From Blastococcus sp. VKM Ac-2987 (GTDB lineage: Bacteria > Actinomycetota > Actinomycetes > Mycobacteriales > Geodermatophilaceae), in assembly GCF_026967805.1 (NCBI RefSeq), contig NZ_JAPVBG010000003.1, positions 310,001 through 374,000 on the forward strand: 64,000 bases of DNA, in the 5' to 3' direction. Of the stretch, positions 1-8,373 are shown one piece after another; position 1 is the first letter of the stretch; the number at the start of each line of letters is the position of its first letter. Made by a program: the position numbers and the translations under genes. Below the pieces are notes generated by a model. It did not search any database, was not told where the DNA came from, and worked only from the letters and a program-made list of their open reading frames with translations.

Positions 1-12
1 CAGAGGGAAACA

Positions 13-47
13 CATGTCCGTTCCCGGCCGGACGGTCGGCGGACATG
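13..47. repeat. Inverted repeat upstream of the first ATP-grasp gene
   Basis: Two 8-nt arms, CATGTCCG at 13-20 and CGGACATG at 40-47, are perfect reverse complements around a GC-rich spacer. It may be the terminator of a gene lying left of the window or an operator/leader hairpin of the gene that starts at 76. The sequence does not decide between these. Confidence 0.35.
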
Positions 48-75
48 CCGGCGTTCCCCGCAGGAGGACTTCCCG

Positions 76-969
76 ATGCCCCGTAGTCGGCTGAATGCAG
101 CCTTGCGTTCGCGCTTGCAGCCCGCGCACCGCCGGATCGCCGGGCTCCTGCCGCCGACCGCCCGGCGGCGGTACCTCTACCTGGCCGGTCACCACCGCCT
201 GCCGCGGCTGCGGGATCCGCGGACGTTCACCGAGAAGGTCAACTGGCGCATCCTGCGGGACCGCCGGCCCGAGCTGGCGTGGACGTGCGACAAGCTGGCG
301 ATGAAGGAGTACGCGGCCCGCGTCCAGCAGGAGGCGGGTGTGGCCGTGCCCGAGACGCTGTGGTCGGGGGAGGACCTGGGGGCCGTGGCCGGTCGCGCGT
401 TCGACCGGGCCTGGGTGCTCAAGCCCAACCACCGGAGCGGCCTGGTGCGCTTCGGGGCCGCCGCGCAGCCGATGGATGCCCCGACGGTAGCGGCGACGCG
501 GGACTGGCTGGGCGACGACCAGAGCGTGCTGCTGGGGGAGTGGGCCTACAGCCAGGCCCGGCAGTTGTTCCTCGTCGAGGAGGACATCGCCGGGGCCGGT
601 CCGCTGGACGACTACAAGTTCTTCGTCTTCCACGGGGAGGTCGCCGCGATCCAGGTCGATCGAGGCAGGTTCACCAGGCAGCACGTGCGCAACTACTACT
701 CACCCGAGTGGGAGCCCATCACCGTCCAGAAGACGGTGCCGAGCGGCCCGCCGACCGTGGCGCCGGGCAACCTGGCCGCCATGCTGCACGCGGCGGAGGT
801 CCTCGGGCGCTCCTTCGACTTCATGCGGGTCGACCTGTACAGCACGGGGGACACGGTCTGGTTCGGCGAGCTCACGCCGTACCCGGGCGGGGGCGTCACG
901 CGGTTCGAGCCCCCCGAGTTCGACTCGTGGCTCGGCGAGCGGTGGTCCCTGCCGACGCTGTCCCGCTGA
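76..969 (+). CDS. TupA-like ATP-grasp protein, copy 1
   Basis: 297 aa. It matches the TupA-type ATP-grasp family, named after a teichuronopeptide biosynthesis protein of alkaliphilic Bacillus; such genes usually sit in polysaccharide or cell-surface polymer clusters. Family landmarks are FTEKVNWRIL (51-60), CDKLAMKEYA (71-80), a nucleotide-binding VLKPNHRSG around K116, DDYKF at 178-182, and an acidic metal-binding end RVDLY (251-255) with FGELT (263-267). There is no signal peptide or TM segment, so it is cytoplasmic. AGGAGG lies about 9 nt before the ATG. It is paralogous to the gene at 2948, with a 158-bp stretch of complete nucleotide identity (214-371). The expected chemistry is ATP-dependent ligation of a carboxylate to an amine; the substrate is unknown. 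Confidence 0.85.
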   Translation: MPRSRLNAALRSRLQPAHRRIAGLLPPTARRRYLYLAGHHRLPRLRDPRTFTEKVNWRILRDRRPELAWTCDKLAMKEYAARVQQEAGVAVPETLWSGEDLGAVAGRAFDRAWVLKPNHRSGLVRFGAAAQPMDAPTVAATRDWLGDDQSVLLGEWAYSQARQLFLVEEDIAGAGPLDDYKFFVFHGEVAAIQVDRGRFTRQHVRNYYSPEWEPITVQKTVPSGPPTVAPGNLAAMLHAAEVLGRSFDFMRVDLYSTGDTVWFGELTPYPGGGVTRFEPPEFDSWLGERWSLPTLSR

Positions 970-996
970 GTCCCAGCGGCGGGCGACGGCGGGGTG

Positions 997-1011
997 GCCG
1001 GACCGTCCGGC
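997..1011. terminator. Short hairpin between convergent genes
   Basis: GCCGGA (997-1002) and TCCGGC (1006-1011) form a 6-bp stem with a 3-nt loop in the 43-bp gap between the converging ends of the ATP-grasp and PP-loop genes. It has no T-tract. It may act as a bidirectional terminator, but the stem is short for this genome. Confidence 0.35.
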
Positions 1012-1012
1012 G

Positions 1013-1753
1013 TCAGCGCCGGCGCAGCACGTCCAGCGCCGCGGCGGGCTCCCGCACCGCCTTCGCGGCCTTGCGCAAAAGGTCGCGGACCGCGACCAGG
1101 ACGGGGTTGGCGAAGCGGACCCCCTCGCGGTGCGTCAGCCGGCAGGGACGGCACCGCCCGCACGGCCTGCCGAGCAGCGGGCGGAAGCAGAACCAGCGCA
1201 GCAGGAGCAGGTCCAGGAAGCCGGCGGACCGGGCGGCCTCCCGCATCTCGTCCTTGGTCAGGTGGATGACGGGGAACGACCAGAACCGGAAGAGCTCCGA
1301 CTCCGGTGATCCGTTCAGCACGCCCGGCTCGGCGAAGATCCTGCGCTGCCAGTCGCTGAGGCCGGACTCGTAGCGCTCGATGCAGAGCTCGACGCCGGAC
1401 CACCCGAGCGCTCCAGCCGGGCCGCTGAGCCACACGTACTGGGTGCCCATCGACGTCTCCCGGCGCAGGCCTTCCCCGATCGCCGCGTCCTGCGGCGCCG
1501 GCGGGTGATCGCTCGCCAGGACCACGCGGGTCGGGGCCAGGAGGGACGGGTCCGCCAGCCGGGCGAGCAGCCCCGCGCGCATGGCCGCCATGGCGCGCAG
1601 CTCGAAGAGCGTGCTGGGCCGGCCGGTGTCGATCACGTAGATCGGCTGCACGGGGCGCCGCTCGACGAGCAGCAGGTGCATCAACCGGAACGAGGAGTCC
1701 CAGCCGCCGGTCCACAGGAGCTGCACGCGATCGGTGTCAGGTCGTCCGGTCAT
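1013..1753 (-). CDS. PP-loop ATPase, QueC-like (adenine nucleotide alpha-hydrolase fold)
   Basis: 246 aa. The N-terminus carries a modified PP-loop, WTGGWDSSFRL, at about residues 14-24, the pyrophosphate-binding signature of the N-type ATP pyrophosphatases (QueC, asparagine synthetase, TilS). A C-terminal CGRCRPC cluster resembles the zinc site of QueC-type enzymes. The family activates a carboxylate or amide by adenylation. No queC/D/E/F partner is adjacent, so a role in queuosine or preQ0 synthesis is not supported by context. The gene sits between two ATP-grasp ligases, so a shared amide-forming pathway is possible (inference). TAGCAT lies 8 nt upstream of the ATG, which suggests leaderless transcription. 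Confidence 0.7.
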   Translation of the reverse strand: MTGRPDTDRVQLLWTGGWDSSFRLMHLLLVERRPVQPIYVIDTGRPSTLFELRAMAAMRAGLLARLADPSLLAPTRVVLASDHPPAPQDAAIGEGLRRETSMGTQYVWLSGPAGALGWSGVELCIERYESGLSDWQRRIFAEPGVLNGSPESELFRFWSFPVIHLTKDEMREAARSAGFLDLLLLRWFCFRPLLGRPCGRCRPCRLTHREGVRFANPVLVAVRDLLRKAAKAVREPAAALDVLRRR

Positions 1754-1761
1754 GCGGCGCG

Positions 1762-1767
1762 ATGCTA
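1762..1767 (-). promoter_or_regulatory. Putative -10 element of the PP-loop gene
   Basis: TAGCAT on the minus strand is separated by 8 nt from the ATG at 1753. This fits the actinobacterial TANNNT -10 element of a leaderless transcript. There is no recognisable Shine-Dalgarno sequence in the spacer. Confidence 0.5.
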
Positions 1768-1924
1768 CGCAGACGACCTGTCCACCCGGTCGACGGCGAC
1801 GGATGCGCCAGGCCGTCCGGGTCGGGAACCCGCAGCTGAGCAGGCCCGGGCCCCTGGAGTTCAGCTACGGTTGGTCCATTGAGGCCTACCCAAAAGGACT
1901 CGCGAGGGGTAGGAGACGGTTCCG

Positions 1925-2692
1925 ATGGTGCCGACCGGCAACACCCGGCGATTGATCATCGCGCTCAGCGCGGCTGCCGTCGTCATCAACATCGTGAGCT
2001 TCGTGCTGCGGCTGATCGCCACCGATCCGGCGAACGCGGCCGAGCTCGAGAGCGGGATGCGGCAGCCGGTGTTCTTCGGGTACCAGGGCCTCCTGCGCAT
2101 CTTCAGCGTCGACCAGGAGGCCAACCTGGCGTCCTGGCTGTCCGCGACGATGCTCCTGCTCTCCGCCCTGGTCGTCTGGGGCATCGCGGCGGACCGGCGG
2201 GCCGCGGGGGACAGGTGGTGGCGGCACTGGGGGTTCCTCGCCGTGACCTTCGCCTACCTCTCCGCCGACGAGGCGGCCCGGCTGCACGAGTCGGCCGAGG
2301 TGGTGGTCGACTCGGTGATCGATGCCGGCGGGATCTTCTCGTTCGGCTGGATCCTGGTCGCAGCACCCGTCGTCGTCGCGTTCGCGCTGACCTACCTCGG
2401 CTTCCTGCGGGCACTGCCCGCGCCGATCGGCCGTCTCGTCGTGATCGCCGCCGTGCTCTACGTCGGCGGGGCGATGGGCGTGGAGGCGCTCGGTGGTCTG
2501 GCCTACGACCTCGCCGGGGGCCAGAAGGGGAGCCTGGCGTTCGTCGTGGCGTCGTCGATCGAGGAGTCGCTGGAGATGGCCGGCGCGATCGTCTTCCTGG
2601 CCGCGATGATCTCGATGTCCCGGCGGACCGTCCGGGCCGTGGGCCGACCGGCCGACCTGGCGGAGCAGCGGTCGGGCACCTCGCCGTCCTGA
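1925..2692 (+). CDS. Multipass membrane protein of unknown function
   Basis: 255 aa with about six hydrophobic segments, near residues 10-31, 70-88, 97-112, 138-160, 170-190 and 205-222. The second half contains two charged motifs at or within the membrane: SADEAARLHE after TM3 and SIEESLEMAG just before the last TM. Intramembrane D/E and H residues of this sort can bind metal or heme, but that is inference. I do not recognise a named family. A purine-rich GGTAGGAG lies about 8 nt before the ATG. The gene is divergent from the PP-loop ATPase and codirectional with the second ATP-grasp gene. The very C-terminus is short and cytosolic. Confidence 0.75.
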   Translation: MVPTGNTRRLIIALSAAAVVINIVSFVLRLIATDPANAAELESGMRQPVFFGYQGLLRIFSVDQEANLASWLSATMLLLSALVVWGIAADRRAAGDRWWRHWGFLAVTFAYLSADEAARLHESAEVVVDSVIDAGGIFSFGWILVAAPVVVAFALTYLGFLRALPAPIGRLVVIAAVLYVGGAMGVEALGGLAYDLAGGQKGSLAFVVASSIEESLEMAGAIVFLAAMISMSRRTVRAVGRPADLAEQRSGTSPS

Positions 2693-2947
2693 CCTCCTGA
2701 GCGGGCCCGGGGGAGCGGCGCGGATCGCGCACGCACGTGCGGGGCGCGGCAGGTTCTCGGCCGAGCAGCGCCACCGGCAGCGGAAGCCGCTCCTGCCGGT
2801 ACGGATCGCCCGCCCGGCGGCACATCTCCCTCGACGGAGGGGTTACGGAACGTGTCGTGCCACGTAGTCTCGCCCCGGCTGCGGACCGTCTGCGTCGGCC
2901 ACGGCCAGGAGATCGCCGGACCGGCCGGCGGCGGCACAGAAGGACCG

Positions 2948-3904
2948 ATGATGCCCCGGAGCCAGCTGAACGCGGTCCTCCGTTCGACCCTGCAGCCCGC
3001 GCACCGCCGGATCGCCGGTCTGCTGCCGCCGACCGCCCGGCGGCGGTACCTGTACCTGGCCGGTCACCACCGCCTGCCGCGGCTGAGTGATCCGCGGACG
3101 TTCACCGAGAAGGTCAACTGGCGCATCCTGCGGGACCGCCGGCCCGAGCTGGCGTGGACGTGCGACAAGCTGGCGATGAAGGAGTACGCGGCCCGCGTCC
3201 AGCAGGAGGCGGGTGTGGCCGTGCCCGAGACGCTGTGGTCGGGGGACGACCTGGGCGCGGTGGCCGGTCGCGCGTTCGACCGGGCCTGGGTGCTCAAGCC
3301 GAACCACCGGAGCGGCCTGGTGCGCTTCGGGGCATCGTCGGACGTGATCGACGCCGCGACCGTGGCGGCGACGCGGGACTGGCTGCGGGACGACCAGAGC
3401 GTGCTGCTGGGGGAGTGGGCGTACAGCCAGGCCCGCCACCTGTTCCTCGTCGAGGAGGACATCGCCGGGGGCGGCGGCCCGCTGGACGACTACAAGTTCC
3501 TGGTCTTCCACGGGGAGGTCGCCGCCGTACAGGTGGACCGGGGCAGGTTCACGAGCAACCACACGCGCAGCTACTACACCCCCGACTGGGAGCACGTCCC
3601 CGTCCAGCTCGTCGTGCCGAGCGGGCCGCCGACCGCGGCCCCGGCCAACCTGGCCGCCATGCTGCACGCGGCGGAGGTGCTCGCCCGGCCCTTCGACTTC
3701 ATGCGGGTCGACCTGTACAGCACGGGTGACGCCGTCTGGTTCGGCGAGCTCACGCCGTACCCGAGCGGCGGCGTCATGCGGTACGAGCCGCGCTCGTTCG
3801 ACGAGTGGCTCGGGGACCGCTGGTCGCTGCCGACGTCGTCCGACCCGGCGGCGGGCGGCCAGCGCGCGCTCAGCGTGGTCCCGGGAGCACCCGGACCACG
3901 CTGA
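2948..3904 (+). CDS. TupA-like ATP-grasp protein, copy 2
   Basis: 318 aa from the ATG at 2948 (a second ATG follows at 2951). The start was chosen by alignment with copy 1 and by an AGAAGGA Shine-Dalgarno at about 2938-2944. An upstream in-frame start at 2852 would add 32 poorly supported residues. All family landmarks of copy 1 are present: FTEKVNWRIL, CDKLAMKEYA, VLKPNHRSG, DDYKF, RVDLY and FGELT. The C-terminus is about 20 residues longer than copy 1 because the reading frame runs into the downstream terminator hairpin before the TGA. The 255 bp upstream (2693-2947) hold no other gene. Function is as for copy 1; the two may act on different acceptors or be redundant. Confidence 0.85.
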   Translation: MMPRSQLNAVLRSTLQPAHRRIAGLLPPTARRRYLYLAGHHRLPRLSDPRTFTEKVNWRILRDRRPELAWTCDKLAMKEYAARVQQEAGVAVPETLWSGDDLGAVAGRAFDRAWVLKPNHRSGLVRFGASSDVIDAATVAATRDWLRDDQSVLLGEWAYSQARHLFLVEEDIAGGGGPLDDYKFLVFHGEVAAVQVDRGRFTSNHTRSYYTPDWEHVPVQLVVPSGPPTAAPANLAAMLHAAEVLARPFDFMRVDLYSTGDAVWFGELTPYPSGGVMRYEPRSFDEWLGDRWSLPTSSDPAAGGQRALSVVPGAPGPR

Positions 3905-3910
3905 GCGCGC
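3864..3910. terminator. Bidirectional terminator overlapping the end of ATP-grasp copy 2
   Basis: The left arm (3864-3884) and right arm (3891-3910) pair over 18 bp without mismatch (GCGCGCTCAGCGTGGTCC with its complement) plus a further CCGG after a 1-nt bulge. It lies between the converging ATP-grasp gene and treY. The stop codon at 3902-3904 is inside the right arm, so the last residues of the protein are encoded by the hairpin itself. Confidence 0.75.
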
Positions 3911-3931
3911 ACTCGACGTGCGGGCGGCTGC

Positions 3932-6265
3932 TCAGTCGCGGACGAGCAGCGCCACCGGCAGCCGGGTGAGCAGCCTGTCCAGGGCGACCCCGGCGACGTC
4001 GGAGACCGCGCGCCCGCCGGTGAACAGGTCGCGCCAGGCGCCGTTGGGCAGCTGCAGCGCGGTGTCCCCCCAGCCGTCGGCGGCCAGGCGGGCCGGCAGC
4101 CGGGTCGCGACGACGACGACGCCCCCGCGGTCGTAGGCGATCACCTGCTCCGCGGCCGACCCGATCACCCCGACGGGCTCGTAGCCGGTGAACCACTCGG
4201 GGTGGTCCCGCCGGGCCCGCAGCGTGCGGGAGGTGACCAGCAGCTTGGCCGCCCCGGTCTCGTCGACGGCCGGCACCTCACCGCCGTCCAGGGAGGCCAG
4301 CAGCGTGCGGCGCAGCGCGTAGTCGACCGGCCGGCGGTTGTCCGGGTCGACCAGGGAGAAGTCCCACAGCTCGGTGCCCTGGTAGACGTCGGGGACGCCG
4401 GGCATCGTCAGCTGCAGCAGCTTCTGGCTCAGCGAGTTCGACCAGCCCAGCGGGGCGATCCGGGTGACGAAGGCGTCGATCTCGGCGGTCGTCGCCGGGT
4501 CGTCGAACGCGGCGTCGACCAGCGCGTGCAGCTGCTCCTCGAACTCCTGCACCGGGTTGGTCCAGGTCGTCGAGGTCCCCGCCTCGCGGGCGGCCTTCTC
4601 CACGTAGGCGTGCGCCCGCTCGGGCGACAGCGGCCACGCCCCGACGAGGTTCTGCCAGACCAGGTGGGCCAGCGACCGGTCGGCCAGCGGGTGCCGGCCC
4701 AGCCAGCCCCGCACCAGCTGCGCCCACTCGGTGGGGATCTCGGCGAGCACCGCCAGCCGGGCGCGGACGTCCTCGCTGCGCTTGGTGTCGTGCGTGGAGA
4801 GCGTCGTCATCCCCTGCGGGTACCGCGCCAGCCGGCGAGCCTGCGCCTCGTGGAACTCGGCCACGGTGCTGCCGAAGCGCGCCGGGTCGCCGCCCACCTC
4901 GTTGAGCGCGACGAACCGCGCCCACCGGTAGTAGGCGCTGTCCTCGACGCCCTTGGCCATGACCGGGCCGCTGGTCTGCTCGAAGCGGGTGGCCGCCTCG
5001 GTACCGGCCTGCGACAGCACCGGGTGCAGCGCGTCCAGGGCCGGGACGAGGTCCGGTCGGCGCTCCCGGACGGCCGCCACCGTGGCGTCGAGGTGCTCGC
5101 GGCCGTCAGGCAGGTAGCTGCGGTAGACGCCGAAGGTGGCGAGCAGCTCGGCCAGCGCCTCGGTCTGCTGCGCGCGGTCGATGCCGGGCAGCTCGCCGAT
5201 GACGCGGACCAGCCGGGCCACCTCGGAGCCGAGCATGCCGTCGGTGACCTCGCGCTTGCAGGTCCGCACCAGCTGCGCGTAGTCGACCGGCCCGCCGGTG
5301 AGCTCGGTGTCCAGCGCGGTGAGCGCGGCCTCGCCGGCCGGGTCGACGAGCACCTCGTCGACCTCGGCGAGCGCGTCGTAGCCGGTCGTCCCGGCCGTCG
5401 CCCAGCTGTCGGGCAGGTCCTCGCCCGGCTCGAGGATCTTCTCGACGACGGTCCAGCGGTTCTCCGACGCCTCGGCCAGGCGGTCGAGGTAGCCCTTCGG
5501 GTCGGCCAGCCCGTCCGGGTGGTCGATCCGCAGCCCGTCGACGGCGCCGTCGTGCACGAACCGCAGCACCAGCTCGTGGGTCGCGTCGAAGATCGCGGGG
5601 TCCTCGACCCGCAGGCCGGCGAGGGTGTTGATCGCGAAGAACCGGCGGTAGTTCAGGTCGGAGTCGGCGCGCCGCCAGTCGACCAGCTCGTAGTGCTGGC
5701 GGGCGTGCACGTCCTGCGGCGTCCCCTGCTCGGTGCCGGGTGCGATCGGGAAGCGGTTGTCGTAGTAGCGCAGCTCGCCGTCCACCACCTCCAGCTTCGC
5801 GACGTCGTCGCCGGACCCGAGCACGGGGATGCGGACCTTGCCGCCGCCGAACTCCCAGTCGATGTCGAACGCCGCCGCGTGCGCGGAGCCCCGGCCGTGC
5901 TGCAGGACGTCCCACCACCACGGGGCCGCCGATGGGTCGTCGACGCCCATGTGGTTGGGCACCAGGTCCAGCACCAGGCCCAGGCCGTGCTCGTGCAGCG
6001 CGGCGACGAACCGGTCGAAGCCGGCCTGGCCGCCGCGGGCCTCGTCGACGTGCGCGTGGTCGACGGTGTCGTAGCCGTGCGTGCTGCCCTCCGCCGAGCG
6101 GAGCAGGGGGGAGGAGTACGCGTGCGTCACACCGAGGTCGGCGAGGTACCCCGCGACGTCGGCGGCGTCCTGCAGCGGGAAGCCGGCGTGCACCTGCAGC
6201 CGGTACGTCGCCGCGGGGGTCCCGCGGCGGCGTTCGCTCCCGGGGACCTGGATCGGCTGCGTCAC
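3932..6265 (-). CDS. treY: Malto-oligosyltrehalose synthase
   Basis: 777 aa, the normal size for TreY. This GH13 enzyme converts the reducing-end alpha-1,4 bond of a maltodextrin to alpha,alpha-1,1, giving maltooligosyltrehalose. N-terminal TYRLQ and HGYDTVDH are typical. Catalytic residues are the nucleophile D248 in GLRIDHPDG, the acid/base E275 in VVEKILEP, and D493 in STHDTKRSEDVRARL. It starts inside the end of glgX (ATGA overlap, 6262-6265), so the two are translationally coupled. TreZ, which releases trehalose, usually accompanies this pair but does not follow; the next gene is convergent and unrelated. Cytoplasmic; the pathway supports osmotic and desiccation tolerance. Confidence 0.96.
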   Translation of the reverse strand: MTQPIQVPGSERRRGTPAATYRLQVHAGFPLQDAADVAGYLADLGVTHAYSSPLLRSAEGSTHGYDTVDHAHVDEARGGQAGFDRFVAALHEHGLGLVLDLVPNHMGVDDPSAAPWWWDVLQHGRGSAHAAAFDIDWEFGGGKVRIPVLGSGDDVAKLEVVDGELRYYDNRFPIAPGTEQGTPQDVHARQHYELVDWRRADSDLNYRRFFAINTLAGLRVEDPAIFDATHELVLRFVHDGAVDGLRIDHPDGLADPKGYLDRLAEASENRWTVVEKILEPGEDLPDSWATAGTTGYDALAEVDEVLVDPAGEAALTALDTELTGGPVDYAQLVRTCKREVTDGMLGSEVARLVRVIGELPGIDRAQQTEALAELLATFGVYRSYLPDGREHLDATVAAVRERRPDLVPALDALHPVLSQAGTEAATRFEQTSGPVMAKGVEDSAYYRWARFVALNEVGGDPARFGSTVAEFHEAQARRLARYPQGMTTLSTHDTKRSEDVRARLAVLAEIPTEWAQLVRGWLGRHPLADRSLAHLVWQNLVGAWPLSPERAHAYVEKAAREAGTSTTWTNPVQEFEEQLHALVDAAFDDPATTAEIDAFVTRIAPLGWSNSLSQKLLQLTMPGVPDVYQGTELWDFSLVDPDNRRPVDYALRRTLLASLDGGEVPAVDETGAAKLLVTSRTLRARRDHPEWFTGYEPVGVIGSAAEQVIAYDRGGVVVVATRLPARLAADGWGDTALQLPNGAWRDLFTGGRAVSDVAGVALDRLLTRLPVALLVRD

Positions 6266-8373
6266 TGGGCGGGACCGGTCAGGACGATGATCGAGCGGCC
6301 CTGCACGGTGACGGTCTCACCGGGCTTGACCTCGACCGGCTCCACCTCGTTCATCTCGGCGGTGTCGAGCACCGTCGTCCAGCTGCGCGAGTAGTCGTCG
6401 CTGGGCAGGGCGAAGTCGATCGGCTCGTGCGAGGCGTTGAACGCCAGGTAGAAGTGGTCGTCCTTGACGTACTCGCCGCGCTCGTCGGTCTCCCGGATGC
6501 CGACGCCGTTGAGGTAGACGGCCAGCGACTTGGCGTAGGCGGCGTCCCAGTCCTCGTCGGCCATCTCCTCGCCGGAGGGGGCCAGCCAGGCGATGTCGGG
6601 CACCGGGTCGCCCAGGCCGCGGCGGACCGGCCGGCCGTGGAAGAACCGGCGACGACGGAACGTCGGGTGGTCGCAGCGGAGCTTGGTCACCTTCTTGGTG
6701 AACTCGAGCAGCCCCTCGTCCACGTTCTCCCAGTCGATCCAGGTGAGCTCGGAGTCCTGGCAGTAGCCGTTGTTGTTGCCGCCCTGGCTACGGCCCAGCT
6801 CGTCGCCGTGCAGCAGCATCGGCACGCCCTGGCTCAGCATGATCGTGGCGATGAAGTTGCGCCGCTGCTGCGCCCGCAGCTGCAGGATCTCCGGGTCGTC
6901 GGTCTCGCCCTCCACGCCGTGGTTCCAGCTGCGGTTGTGGCTCTCGCCGTCGTTGTTGCCCTCGCCGTTGGCCTCGTTGTGCTTCTCGTTGTAGGAGACG
7001 AGGTCGTTGAGGGTGAAGCCGTCGTGCGCGGTGACGAAGTTGATGCTCGCGAACGGACGCCGTCCCGAGTGCTGGTACAGGTCGGAGGACCCGGAGATCC
7101 GGTCGGCGAACTCGCCGATGGTGCCGCCCTCGCCGCGCCAGAAGTCGCGCACCGTGTCGCGGTACTTGCCGTTCCACTCCGTCCACAGCGCGGGGAAGTT
7201 GCCCACCTGGTAGCCGCCCTCGCCGACGTCCCACGGCTCGGCGATCAGCTTCACCTGGCTGACCACCGGGTCCTGGTGCACGAGGTCGAAGAACGTGGAC
7301 AGCCGGTCGACGGCGTGCAGCTCGCGGGCCAGCGCGGAGGCGAGGTCGAAGCGGAACCCGTCGACGTGCATCTCGGTGACCCAGTAGCGGAGCGAGTCCA
7401 TGATCAGCTGCAGCGACTGCGGCGTCCGGACGTTGAGCGTGTTCCCGGTACCGGTGAAGTCCATGTAGTACCGCTCGTCGCCCTCCACGAGCTTGTAGTA
7501 CGTGCGGTTGTCGATGCCGCGGAAGGACAGCGTGGGGCCGTTGTGGTTGCCCTCGGCGGTGTGGTTGTAGACGACGTCGAGGATGACCTCGATGCCCGCC
7601 TCGTGCAGCGCGCGCACCATGGCCTTGAACTCCTGGACCTGCTGGCCCGCCGAGGTGTCGCTGGCGTACTCGTTGTGCGGGGCGAAGAAGCCGATCGTGT
7701 TGTAGCCCCAGTAGTTGCGCAGGCCCTTCTGCTGCAGCGTGTCGTCCTGGACGAACTGGTGCACCGGCAGCAGCTCGATCGCCGTGATGCCCATGTCGGT
7801 GAGGTGCTCGATCGTGGCCGGGTGGGCCACGCCGGCGTACGTGCCGCGCAGCTCCTCCGGGATGCGGGGATTGGTCATCGTCAAGCCCTTGACGTGGGCC
7901 TCGTAGATGACCGTCTTGTTGTACGGCGTCCTCGGCGGGCGGTCCACGCCCCAGTCGAAGTAGGGGCTGACCACGACGGACTTCGGCATGTGCGGCGCCG
8001 AGTCCTCGTCGTTGCGTTCCTTGGTCTCGAAGTCGTAGCCGAAGCACGCCTGGGCCCAGTCGATCTGGCCGTCGACCGCCTTCGCGTAGGGGTCCAGCAG
8101 CAGCTTGTTCGGGTTGCACCGGAGCCCATGGGCCGGGTCGTAGGGGCCGTGCACTCGGAAGCCGTACTTCTGGCCGGCATGGATCCCCGGCAGGAAGGCG
8201 TGCCACACGTAGCCGTCCATCTCCGGCAGCCGGATGCGCTCCTCGTTCCCCTGCTCGTCGAACAGGCACAGCTCGACCTTCTCGGCCACCTCGCTGAAGA
8301 TGGCGAAGTTGGTGCCGGTGCCGTCGTACGTGGCGCCGAGAGGGTAGGCGTTTCCGGGCCACACCTGGGTCAT
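6262..8373 (-). CDS. glgX: Glycogen debranching enzyme GlgX/TreX
   Basis: 703 aa, the expected length. It has an N-terminal CBM48-like domain (about 5-110), a GH13 barrel and a C-terminal beta domain. Catalytic residues visible are the nucleophile D343 in VDGFRFDLA, the acid/base E379 in LIAEPWDVG, and D451 in VTAHDGFTL. It hydrolyses alpha-1,6 branches of glycogen to release linear maltodextrins, the substrate of the TreY encoded immediately downstream, so it fits the TreX role. AGGAGG lies about 11 nt upstream of the ATG. It is divergent from uvrB across a 500-bp gap. Confidence 0.95.
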   Translation of the reverse strand: MTQVWPGNAYPLGATYDGTGTNFAIFSEVAEKVELCLFDEQGNEERIRLPEMDGYVWHAFLPGIHAGQKYGFRVHGPYDPAHGLRCNPNKLLLDPYAKAVDGQIDWAQACFGYDFETKERNDEDSAPHMPKSVVVSPYFDWGVDRPPRTPYNKTVIYEAHVKGLTMTNPRIPEELRGTYAGVAHPATIEHLTDMGITAIELLPVHQFVQDDTLQQKGLRNYWGYNTIGFFAPHNEYASDTSAGQQVQEFKAMVRALHEAGIEVILDVVYNHTAEGNHNGPTLSFRGIDNRTYYKLVEGDERYYMDFTGTGNTLNVRTPQSLQLIMDSLRYWVTEMHVDGFRFDLASALARELHAVDRLSTFFDLVHQDPVVSQVKLIAEPWDVGEGGYQVGNFPALWTEWNGKYRDTVRDFWRGEGGTIGEFADRISGSSDLYQHSGRRPFASINFVTAHDGFTLNDLVSYNEKHNEANGEGNNDGESHNRSWNHGVEGETDDPEILQLRAQQRRNFIATIMLSQGVPMLLHGDELGRSQGGNNNGYCQDSELTWIDWENVDEGLLEFTKKVTKLRCDHPTFRRRRFFHGRPVRRGLGDPVPDIAWLAPSGEEMADEDWDAAYAKSLAVYLNGVGIRETDERGEYVKDDHFYLAFNASHEPIDFALPSDDYSRSWTTVLDTAEMNEVEPVEVKPGETVTVQGRSIIVLTGPAQ

